Source of the DNA: Armillaria gallica
Taxonomy: Eukaryota; Basidiomycota; Agaricomycetes; Agaricales; Physalacriaceae
Assembly: GCA_037576215.1 (NCBI GenBank)
Contig: JBANDB010000012.1
Coordinates: 2,294,001 to 2,358,000, forward strand
Direction: 5' to 3'
Length of the DNA: 64,000 nt
The notes beneath the pieces are model-generated. The model did no database searches. It was not told the DNA's origin and was given only the letters and a program-made list of their open reading frames with translations. Below are positions 12,601 to 22,700 of the stretch, piece by piece. How positions within the stretch are numbered: position 1 is the stretch's first letter; every line of letters begins with the position of its first letter. Both the position numbers and the translations under genes were made by a program.

Positions 12601-14219
12601 CCCTCAGCTACAGGAAACCCGATGTTATGTGGTTACCTAAGGAGGACGATCTTCTCAAGAGTCTCGTCGATACCTATGGGTCTCACGACAAGGACAGGAA
12701 CTGTAATTGGAGGCTCATCGCGGAATGCTTCAACGCGTCTCGTATCACCGTACCTTCTGATCGACGTGGTCCCAAAGAGTGCTATACACGGTGGAGGGAA
12801 AGATGGGCGTTGACCGATGGGGCCATAAAGACCAAGACACTCTTTTAAGCAGCCCCGGGATGCCCACCCCTGCGCCAGCTGCTCAGATGACTACCAGAGG
12901 AGTCAAGCGACTGGCTAGTACTAGCATATCGAGTACGACAGCCCCCAATCTACCAGGCATGGACGTGGAGCCCAAGAACAAGCGTCACAAGACGGTACAA
13001 GATTCCATGCGGAAGCTGATCAAGCGGCGCGCGGAAGTAGCTGCCAAAAACTCCCGTTCGTTTTACGATTATCTCTCTTCTATTCTTTACTGATGTCCAT
13101 TATTAGCTCGGAAATCCAGCTCTGTCCATGAGACACATGGCCAATACGCTAAGATGCCGAAACTGGCCCCTGCTGATCTGGTCAGGATCAAGATGGATAG
13201 AGATATGAGAGACGTGAAAGATTACGCTGCTCTGGTAAACGCGAAAGCTCAACAGCAAACTCAGCAGCAGCAGCAGCAGCAGCAATCGCAACAACAACAG
13301 CAACAGCAACAACAGACTCAGCCAGGTCAACCGACACAGCCCGCTCAACCAGCACAACCCGCTCAACCAACTCAGCCAGCTCAACAGCCGCGCGCATCGC
13401 CGGTATGTAATGTCTCTAATCCTTATAGCTTTATTAATAATTTTGTATTGCCTGGTGAAGGCCAATGGCACGCCCGCTGCTAACGGACAGACTCAGGGTG
13501 CTAACGTACAGAGACCAGCCGGGCAAACTTTACCCACTCAAGGGATGGTGTCTACCAGCATACCGATCCGCAATCAAGTAAACATATCTCAGCAGCGAAT
13601 TGCTACTCCGCTGATATCTGGAAACAATCGACTTTCGCCTCAACAAATCCTCCGAAATCAACAACAGCAGGCTCAATTGGCTCAGCAACAACAGCAGCAA
13701 CTAACGCAGCAGCCAATCCCCCAGTCGCATCAATCACTCACGACCCAGCAGATCCAACACGCTATTGCCCAGTTGCAGCACAGACAGCCGCGGCTGCTGC
13801 TGCTGCTGGTCAGACAACGGCGAGTGTCAGTGTCAACGGGACTGGGGCTCATTTATCCCCACCGTTCGGCGCACGCGACGCAACATCGTCACCTCAGATT
13901 AATAACAATGGGCTTACCAATTCAGTCAGCTCACCGCGACCACCCTCGACGCAGCCTCAAACGGCGGTATCAGTGCCCGTGCAGTCTCAGCTTCCTCGTG
14001 CGACCAATGTCCAGGGACATTATTACCTGCCGAATTATACGCAGGAGCAGCTTCAAAATGCGTTGCGGATGCAGGCGATAGTGAGTGATCGACTGCTTGC
14101 TTGATTATATTTTAGGGACTGATTTTTATCATGATGTTTTGTAGCAACAAGCACAGGTGCAGCAACAACAACAGCAAGCACAACAGCAACAACAACAACA
14201 AAATCAGCAGCATTCTTAG
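9609..14219 (+). CDS. EAF1: Chromatin protein EAF1/VID21, NuA4 histone acetyltransferase scaffold
   Basis: Eaf1 holds the NuA4 acetyltransferase complex together in the nucleus. Exons: 9609-9661, 9715-9858, 9914-11148, 11202-11351, 11406-12495, 12547 to about 12808, about 12850-13055, 13107-13402, 13461-14080, 14145-14219. The N-terminus has the Eaf1 helix (AAISKRRNALLTEMYHLLRRR). An HSA domain follows at 11319-11490 (THWDYLMDEM, KWMRIDFREERRWKYA, YNLAQSVLEWH), then a SANT/Myb domain at about 12630-12805 (WLPKEDDLLKSLVDTYG, NWRLIAECFN, KECYTRWRERW), and a Gln-rich tail ending in poly-Gln. This domain order is diagnostic. The frame changes at three places: the GAA/GAG run near 10395-10500, after the SANT domain at 12809-12849, and in the CAG/GCT stretch near 13776-13784. 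The first two could be weak 40-41-base introns; the third needs one extra base. A TATA-like ATATATA lies near 9445. The start is the first ATG before the conserved helix. Confidence 0.88.
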
Positions 14220-14326
14220 CTGATCTTTGCGTGAAGGGTATAGATAGTTATCATAAGTCTTGTAATTATTTGTTTTTTTATGCATTGGTTTCATTCAATC
14301 ATTGAGCGTGCGACGCTTTATATTCT

Positions 14327-14501
14327 TCAAGCTTTGAAACCTTTAGCATGAGGCTTAGGCCTGAACTTCAGGATGCCAGACCCCTTTCGGTCTCGCTTGA
14401 AGCTGCCGGATCTAACCAGGGTAACCGTGTGTTCAACGTATGAGTCAATGACATACTCCTTGTCATCCAAAACGATGGAGTATCTGTGGTCTTGAAAGGT
14501 A
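14327..14501 (-). CDS. Possible last exon of an unrecognised minus-strand gene
   Basis: Read on the minus strand from an acceptor at 14502, an open frame gives about 57 residues with good codon balance (HRYSIVLDDKEYVIDSYVEH, then TLVRSGSFKRDRKGSG) and a stop at 14327. It would be convergent to EAF1, 108 bases away. Upstream exons could not be joined in phase, and no family is recognised. It may be chance; it is given because no other explanation fits the gap. Confidence 0.22.
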
Positions 14502-15024
14502 CTGCTTTAGCACAGAGTAGTAGTAGTAGTCGTCGTCGCACTGGCAAGCGGTCCTCAGAGTCATTGTCATAAGGCGAAAGTTTGTCGTGAGTTTCCATTG
14601 GCTCGGTGGGCATGTGCCGTGTGAGAAAATTGGATCTCGTACCTTCCGGGTTGCTAGGTTTACGGCTACAACTTTTCGTCAGAAATATGCCGTCGTGTAT
14701 TATAAGTCCAAGAAGCGTTTGCTGCGGGCCCCGACTCCTGTACGGGACAGAAAAGGCAATGCGGACCGGAACGTGGGGGAAGGCTTCTGAAACAAAATAG
14801 GCTGTCAAGGCTTAGTCCCAAACTTCCCCCTCAAGAGGCCCTTGCCCTAAGGATCCGTACTCGTCCTCGTCGTTCTCACGGTCTCATCGTTGTCAAGGTC
14901 GTCGTACTCGCCAACTGATATCCATCAGCCGAATTAAGTTCGAGTGCAAAGACGTGCGATCTTTTTTTTTATCCTGTACTATCCCCGTGGCTTCCTGATC
15001 ACATCTTCAACAGACGCTACCAGC
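14502..15024. other. Intergenic region before the glucanase gene
   Basis: Contains a short TAG/TCG trinucleotide tract at about 14516-14537. On the minus strand some acidic open frames occur (near 14815-14880) but give no complete gene. The last 100 bases before 15025 are probably the glucanase promoter and leader. Confidence 0.45.
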
Positions 15025-17855
15025 ATGTCAGGACCACACAACGAACCAGCCGGTAACGTGGTGTACGACCCTCTGCCATTAACCAGCGACGACCACCCCA
15101 GCGACGCCCTCTACAATGCCGCGTCCCCAGTCCCTTCCGCTCCTAGTACCCCCCAACCGCGAGCGCAGGATCTACCCGCTGACGACTTCGGCATCCCTTC
15201 CGGCGCTGCCCAGCCTCGATTCCTCGGTGCCGCCCTCTACAGTGAAGGAGGACCCATCATTCGCGACTCATACCATTCCCAAGGAACATTTCCTTCCACT
15301 GGAGGTAGAGACTCCGAATACAGTTCTTCAGTGTATGCCCTGAACGACACTCAGCACCAAAATCAAAGCAGCGGGGGCTTCGAGGCTGGCTACCGTGATG
15401 ATCCACGCGACACGGAATACTATGGAGGCGACGGAGAGAGGGGTATCGGCATGGCCCCAATGACCAGTCGGGGGAGCAAATATATGGAAGAGAAACGCGC
15501 TGCTTATGCCGCCCCAAGGTCTAAACGGAAAGTTATTATCGCTGCAGGGGCTGCCGCCGCCGCCCTTCTAATTCTTGCTATCGTTATTCCTGTGTATTTC
15601 GCGGTTGTCAAACCCAAGAACAACACGAGTTCGAGCAACAATGACAGTAGCGGCGACAGCACCAACAGCGCCGAGAGCGGCCGTCCATCAGCCACCAGTA
15701 CCGGCAAGCCAAGCGTCGCGGCTGTGACAGGCGGTGATGGGTCCAAAGTCACGACAGAGGATGGATCGCAGTTCACGTATTCAAATTCATTCGGCGGATA
15801 CTGGTATTACGACCCTAAAGACCCGTTCAACAATGGGGCACGACCTCAATCTTGGAGTCCTGCACTAAACGAGACGTTCAACTATGGGGTCGACAGAATT
15901 AGAGGGTAAGTGTTTCCCCACAAATTCCTATGTGTCAACTAATACAATCGGTGATACGTAGTGTCAACATTGGTGGATGGCTTACAATCGAACCAGTGAG
16001 TGATTTCTGTACATGTGATGCCTGCCTGCTGACTTGCCGTCCCGCTAGTTCATGCGAGTACCTTCTACCGCCGTCTAATACCGACTTGACTGACGAAAAT
16101 CACAGTACGCCTGCTCTCTTTGAGCCTTACGCGGATACCAATAACCCGGCCGTTGATGAATATACACTGCATACGATACTGGCTGCGGATACTGCAAATG
16201 GTGGCCTTGACCAAATCAAAGATCACTACAACACATTTGTGGTGCGTCGTTCACCTAAAATCCCACTTTTCAACATCACTGATAAACCAAATAGACGGAA
16301 CAGGACTTCGCTGAGATTGCCGGTGCTGGCCTAAACTATGTTCGGATACCTTTGCCATTTTGGGCCATTGAAACCCGCGGTAACGAACCCTTCTTGCCTA
16401 AAGTTGCTTGGACGTGAGTAAAAACACAGCACGCTGTCTTGTCGTTATTCTAAAAAAAATGTTTCATCACAGCTACTTCCTGAAAGCCATCGAATGGTGT
16501 CGTAAGTATGGCCTGCGAATCAACCTCGACTACCATGCCCTACCAGGCAGTCAGAACGGATGGAATCACTCTGGCAAACTCGGTACTATCAATTTCTTAA
16601 ACGGTCCCATGGGCTACGCAAACGCACAGCGGTCCTTGGACCATATTCGTATCATCGCGGAATTTATATCACAGCCTCAATACCGGGATGTCGTGACAAT
16701 GTTCGGGATTGCAAACGAAGTTATAGGCTCCACCGTTGGCGAAGATCAGACTAAAGCTTTGTAAGGAGCTCTGCTATTCTCGGTTCTCGGTAGCTAACAC
16801 ATTGTTTCAGTTATCTTGAAGCTTACGACATTGTTCGCAATGCTGGTGGGGTCGGTGAAGGGAAAGGACCTTGGGTTGGCTTCCATGACGCCTTCTTTTC
16901 TCGCACAGAGTGGTCTGGTTTCCTGCCTGGTGCCGATCGGATTACCCTTGATTCGCATCCATACATGTGCTTCAACGATCAGTCCGACGCGCCGATGAGC
17001 ACCTATGCCACGACGCCCTGTTCCAGCTGGGGATCCCTTGTAAATGGGACTATGAGCGACTTTGGTCTTGCTAACGCCGGTGAATTCAGTCTTGCGGTTA
17101 CTGACTGCGGCAAGTATCTCAACGGTGTTAATTTGGGGACTCGGTACGAGGGAAATTACACTGGCTACTCGACACCGGTGGGAAGTTGCACGGAGTGGAT
17201 TGATTACAAGAGCTGGGACACTGGCATGAAGAATGATATGAAGCAATTCTCGCTAGCGAGTATGGACGCACTTCAAGTAGGTTTACTTCTCTTCGTCTCC
17301 TGTCTTCGCCTGATTAACTTCCACCCTAGAACTGGTTCTTCTGGACATGGAAAATAGGTGGGATCCAAGCATGCTGTATCTGAAAATCTTCTGATTCCAA
17401 TCTTCTTTTTCTCACAAGGCAATTCCAGTATCTCAGGCCAAATTGAATCTCCAGCCTGGTCGTATCAGCTTGGCCTCCAACAAGGCTGGCTGCCGAAGGA
17501 TCCCCGTGATGCCGTTGGGGCATGTGGAAACACGAGCCCTTGGACAGGCACTATTAGCGCAGGCTCCGGCAACATCCCAGCGAGTGTCAGCAGCTCTCTG
17601 TCGTGGCCTCCTGCGACCATCAGCAATGTCGGTGCGCTCACGCTTCTGCCTTCGTACACCCCTACCGGAGCTATCCCGACACTCCCTGCTCAGACGATAA
17701 CGGCGACGGCCAGTGCGACTGCTTCTATCGATCCTGGGGACGGATGGAATAACAGCGGCGACAAGGATGGGCTGAATGTGAATATCGCGTCGTGTAGCTA
17801 TTTGGACCCTTGGGTGGGGCCCACGGCGGCACCACCATCGCCCTTGTGCTCATGA
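15025..17855 (+). CDS. GH5 exo-beta-1,3-glucanase, type II membrane protein
   Basis: Wall glucan 1,3-beta-glucosidase of the plasma-membrane-anchored type (like Aspergillus ExgD). Nine exons: 15025-15905, 15962-15995, 16049-16053 (five bases), 16106-16241, 16295-16413, 16473-16760, 16811-17276, 17330-17357, 17419-17855; 797 residues. A Ser/Pro-rich cytoplasmic part is followed by one membrane helix near residues 168-193 (KVIIAAGAAAAALLILAIVI) with basic residues before it, then a Ser/Thr-rich linker and the GH5 domain: VNIGGWLTIEPFITPALFEPY, LNYVRIPLPFWAI, RINLDYHALPGSQNG, FGIANEV (acid/base Glu474), LDSHPYMCF, GEFSLAVTDCGKYLNG (nucleophile Glu579) and NWFFWTWKIG. Both catalytic residues are present. 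Exon 3 supplies only the codon for Phe and two bases of Ile; its donor is GCGAGT, a GC-AG intron, and no GT alternative keeps the frame. The frame is unbroken. Confidence 0.93.
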
Positions 17856-18167
17856 GCCTACTAAGGGGTATTCGTTCCCCTTGTCATGCCAAGTTCCGAT
17901 GACCCCTCCTTTCTGCTATTCCATTGACTCTGATCATTGCTATCTTGTTTGATACCTTGTGGAATTTCCCCCTACTTTGCCCGACTTGCCATGGGTTTCT
18001 TTCGTCATGACTTTTTTATATTTCAAAGTACTCTTACAACTGATTGGACTTCTGTTTCGCACGCTCATTCTTTGTCCATTAGCATACACTATATAACTTA
18101 CTAGCGCACGATATATAAAAAGAGGCTTCTTTATGAATTCGGTGACGTAGGGAAATGTTTGTAGATT
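17856..18167. other. Region between convergent glucanase and ATPase-inhibitor-like genes
   Basis: 3' ends of both genes; AT-rich with several TATA-like words near 18090-18120 but no coding signal. Confidence 0.5.
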
Positions 18168-18505
18168 TTAGTGTTCACCACTTGTAGTTGCGTATCGATC
18201 TTCGAGATCTTCCTGTCCACCAAAGCCTCCTTCAAAGTCGCGATCTTGCGACTTCGATTGCTCTTGCTGGCTCAGCTTCTCTTTGAGGGCCGCGAGTTGT
18301 TCCTGTTCCTAAGGCCGCAGATGTATAATTTAAGTGACGCCAAGCTATGAGCGCTAGCATCGGATCGTACCTTGTTATGAGCGTACTGTGCTTCCTCGGC
18401 TTGTTCCTTGGATTTCCAGGTTTTATCCTGTTATACTCGTTATGAGTCTTCTCCCAGATATAGGAAATGAATGAGGATCACCTGGGCGGTAGCACCGGAC
18501 GACAT
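18168..18505 (-). CDS. Small protein resembling the mitochondrial ATPase inhibitor IF1
   Basis: Three short exons (18505-18482, 18427-18371, 18308-18168) with good donor and acceptor sites give 73 residues. It is too short to stand out as an open frame. The centre, KSKEQAEEAQYAHNK then EQEQLAALKEKLSQQEQ, matches the pattern of the IF1 inhibitory helix (basic start, Glu/Ala/Tyr, then a Leu-zipper-like coiled coil); IF1 blocks F1-ATPase when the proton gradient collapses. The C-terminus is acidic and Gly-rich (FEGGFGGQEDLEDRY). Unlike yeast Inh1 there is no obvious presequence at the N-terminus (MSSGATAQ), so mitochondrial location is not shown. It could instead be an unrelated small coiled-coil protein. 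The gene structure is well supported; the family is tentative. It lies 154 bases downstream of the NmrA-like gene on the same strand. Confidence 0.65.
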
Positions 18506-18659
18506 TTTCTTTAGATACGGAGGTGCGAGATGGTGGTGCTAATGCAACAGGTGATGGTGACGTCACTGCACTTGTTTCTTAGAAATATCCTACTCGCTGA
18601 GAGCAATAATAAATTCCTTTTTCGAAGGTTAAGTTATAGCATTCACGGTATATTTCATC

Positions 18660-19776
18660 TTACAAGTGAACTTGTGATGTCCCTTTCTTTGCAACAGCTT
18701 CATCCTTGACCTTCTTAACGTAGTCCTTCATCGTTTGGCTCTCCTTCAACCATTGGCGGTAAGTACGAGCATTTGGATGGATACGCATTGTTTGTTCGGT
18801 GCTCTAGAAAGAGGGTCAGAAAGATATCTATCCAACTTATACGTGAACCCCTTACCTTAACGCCACTTCCCGGCCCGGATCTAAGAACGAACTCCCAAGA
18901 CAAGTACAACGTCTCTGCAAGCGGATGGTCTCCGTATCGTGTAGCCTCGAACTGCGTTGTGTCAAGTTCGAGTCCAAGATAGGCCTTCTCACCCGTCACA
19001 TCTGAGAATTGCTGTACAATATCGCGCATAGAGAGGTACTCGACGCAGATCTTGACCTTTACACCTGATCCAAAAAAAATTAGCGGCGAAGACATTGAAC
19101 TATATTTACGTACCAGCGTACTTCTCTGGTTCCCTAAACGCAGGTATGACCCATCCGCCAAAGTCTTCCACGCTCATGGAATAAATCGGCGCCTCGGGAG
19201 GAACAGGGACGCTCCACGAGAACCCTTTTTCAGGATCATAGCTGGGAGGGAAGAAGGGCGTGAAGAAGTTTTCATAGTACATGGGAATGTAGACGAAAGT
19301 CCAAGGGATGCCGGACTCGATTACGAGGTCCTCGATACGAGCCTTCGACGTCCAGCTGATAGCCTTGCATTCCCCTTCGCGTCCTTCGACAGTAGACCAC
19401 ACAAAATGTTTTACGTCGTTGATTTTCGCAGCCTCGACCATGTTCTTGCCATGGAGTTGTTCCAAATCATATCCGTGCTCGTAGAATTGGGTGACAGCAA
19501 AGAACCCCCATGCTCCCGCAAACGCACTGATGACTTCGTCCAGGTTCGAAAGGTCAGCTTTTACGACCTCGACACCTTTTGCTGTGAGATTCTTTGCGGA
19601 GGTAGATTCGGGGTTCCGGGTGATGGCGCGGATAATGAAGGTCTCTGGATACTTGAGCAGATATTCCACTACTGATCCTCCTTGTCTGGAAGCCAGTCAT
19701 CAGTTCTAATAATACAGTCGACGTATTTTCGAACTCACTGTCCTGTGGCCCCAGTCACCGCTATCAGCTTTGACAT
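18660..19776 (-). CDS. NmrA-like NAD(P)-binding protein
   Basis: Four exons (19776-19739, 19685-19114, 19064-18856, 18803-18660) give 320 residues. The N-terminus MSKLIAVTGATGQQGGSVVEYLL holds the GxxGxxG dinucleotide-binding loop (Gly9, Gly12, Gly15) across the first splice site. VRAITRNP-like residues (IIRAITRNPES), VEVVKADLSN, AWGFFAVTQFYE and VKHFVWSTVEG follow the NmrA/HSCARG pattern. These proteins sense NADP/NADPH or act as reductases; NmrA itself represses the nitrogen regulator AreA. The catalytic Tyr-x-x-x-Lys of classical short-chain dehydrogenases is not in place, as is usual for this group, so a sensor role is possible. The frame is intact. The final short exon is basic and ends KKVKDEAVAKKGTSQVHL. 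Confidence 0.88.
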
Positions 19777-22700
19777 TGTCGCCAAGGGAGGTCAGGGAGA
19801 AAATATGTTCGTTGTTGAAACATAAGCATGATATTACCGGCTAGCAATTTTTTCCTGTCTGATGGAATGCAAGTCCAGATATTGCTTAACCGCAGGGAGA
19901 TCGTTATAGTGATTGTATTCAAATGATGGTGTTCCAGAGAAACCTGAAGCATGCGTCGAGCCGCCTGAAAAGCCCCCGAAAAGAAACCCTCTCCAGTGCA
20001 CGGACAAGACGAGTAGCTTGTGTTTGTAAGATAGATATGAGGTGCCTCGCCAAGGCACACATTCACAAGCGGGCCTAGAACAGCTATGGCATGAGGAAGA
20101 CTAACTGACCCCGTGGTTATTATTCAGATATCGTAATGTCCTATCGAAAGTCTCCGAGGGCCCAGCACGAATGAGTTCTAGAGTCAGAAATCTCGGTCAA
20201 ACACCAATGCACGAACAACAAAGTTAAACAAGCCCGTCGCATCTTTCAAAACATGATATTGCATGTGGGCAAGTCAACAACCACAATTGACTCGGACGCA
20301 CGACATGCTCAAGGCTAAGGAAAGCCGGCTTCCCACAATCCACCAGTGAGATATGAGCGAGAGGAACCAGAGCGAAGATCGAAGATCGACAGACAAAATA
20401 AGGTCCTGAACACCACTAGAAAGCATCCGTGCTCTTCGCTGACCAGCCAACGACTCACACATACCCGGGAACGCCTGCTAAAATCATAAATACCAAAGAT
20501 GAATGGAAATGTAACCCCTCGCGCTCCTATCACGACTTGAAGAGCGAGAGAAAGAAACGTTGATTGTAAGAATTTCTTCGGCTGAAAGACAAGTTCTTCG
20601 GTAACTTCTAGACAATCGTATGAGCCCAAATTTATATCAGTAATGACATAATAGACGGGAAGTCCCACCTATACGATTTCAACAGCCGCAGCGCTACCGT
20701 AGACCCAATGCAAGTACAACAGATACATAGAATTGGCAACGAAGCTGCATATCTTGGAGTAAAATCGCTATGAAGAATAAATAGGGATGGCGAGACCCGC
20801 ATCATCAACGAGAGAGGGATAGTCAGAAGGCTAATGCGGCTTCATTTCCCCATCCGATTCCAAGATGCCTCTCCAAGCGTACAATGGAGAGAAGGGTGAG
20901 ATCTTACGGAAACGGGTGGGTACGAGACTAACTTCACTGGGCCTTGCAGAACGCAGACGATTCGATTCAGGCTGCAGGTTGGAACTTTGGCATCAGCATG
21001 CACGTGATCTACGCATTGCGTAGTATAATATTAGCCTAGCCAGCATTGTCACATCAACCACTCGCCCGGGGGCCGGAGGACAGTGTGTTACGCCAGAAGG
21101 GACATCTACGGGCGCGGCTCGAGCTGGTAAGTCTAGATGTACGCGGTCAATGTCAACCAGCTGCGTCTTGTTAATAGCGATATCTGCCTTTTCCCGGTCA
21201 ACTTTATGCCGTTCTGGCATATATTGCTTACTACGGCCTTACTCACCCGTAGAGACAACCTTGAAGGCCAACTCAGGAGAATATGAAATTTGGGGATATT
21301 AAGGCTTAAGGCTTAAGCCCTACGAAAACGCGGAATCGCGAGACCGTTGAATATCGGCGTATATGCGACGATTTGACCAGAAGATCCAGAGCACTATCCG
21401 AGACCATCACAGCCTGCTGGTCTTAATTCTGAGATGCTTCTTCGTGTAACAATGAGTAATATGAGCGCCAACTGATTGATTGCTCCGTTCGACAATAGTC
21501 TCTTTTCCGTAGGTCTAGGTGACAGAGGTCCTCAGTCGGTGTCGAAATGGCTGCGGCGTATGTGACAGGCGATAGGCAGAGCTGAAGAAAATAGGACTAG
21601 CTTGAGCTGCCTAGCAGGAAACTGGGATGCAGATCAGAAATATGAATGTTAAAAGTTGTCCTCAATGTTCCATGTTTCTGCTAGACGACACAAAAAGGCC
21701 CGGAAGATGGAAATCTGAACAAAGACCTTCAGTAGCGGGGTATTTGTCGTTAGCGTATACGTCGGAGGCATCAAGAATTGCAAAACACAGGGCAGTGGGC
21801 CGCACAAGCTGAGAAAACCAGAAATAATCAAAATCGAAGGTAGGGCTGATCCTCAGTAACTTACGTACTGATCTTCCTCTCTTGAATATCAAAGCCTCTC
21901 TTTTAGCCCGTCGCGATAAATAAAGACACGATTGCAGAGTCGAGTAAGATCCATAGCAGGTAGATTGGGATCAAGATGCAGCAAATGCTCGGGAACTGCC
22001 AATTAGATCAAACAGTGACGGAAGGTGAAGCCTGTGACGCAGTCGTTAGAAGCCATCGCAGCATTATTTCAGGCGAGTATTCGTCGAAGGTTCAGCATAG
22101 TTCGGTTTTGTAGTCCCGATATCTTGAAGGCTTGATCTCGAATCACTCGGAATGGATACCGTTCCCCATTCCACCACGCTAGCACCTGGCTTGAAGAAAC
22201 TCCACAGAACCTTCTGCTTGGTATTTATTATTGTCCACGACATCAAGGGTGTCGACACTAATACGCGAGGCCCGAAAGGAAGTGTCGTCTACTGTGTGAT
22301 TTGAATTGGACTGCGGATCGTTTCTAGTGAATTCAGTCGACACGACGAAGTGGTTGGTCCTCTGAGCATCCGACGAAGTATGCGCAGCAAAAAATCAATG
22401 AGAAGCCTCCTCCAGACGTCAAGGGACTTTTCTTCAGCTTTTTTCGGTAGACAACACACTGGTTGCTTCCATACAGAAGATGGACTCAAGTGGCCGTCAC
22501 GGTAACAATTGTTCTCCACGCTCAAAGCCAATATCAAGCGCCATTTCAGGGTTATCGGAATATTGACTCGACTCCAGGGTGATGAACAGAGCCCGAGGTA
22601 AATCAGGGACAAGTATGTGATGCAATGATCGTCCTGCTGGAAGGACGTGGTATGTACGAGAGAAATAGGTGATGTTGAGTCAACGTCTGCTAAAGTGAGC

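Noticed and set aside
13255..13400. CAG/CAA repeat as a separate satellite
   Set aside because: It is the poly-Gln coding part of EAF1 and in frame with its tail.
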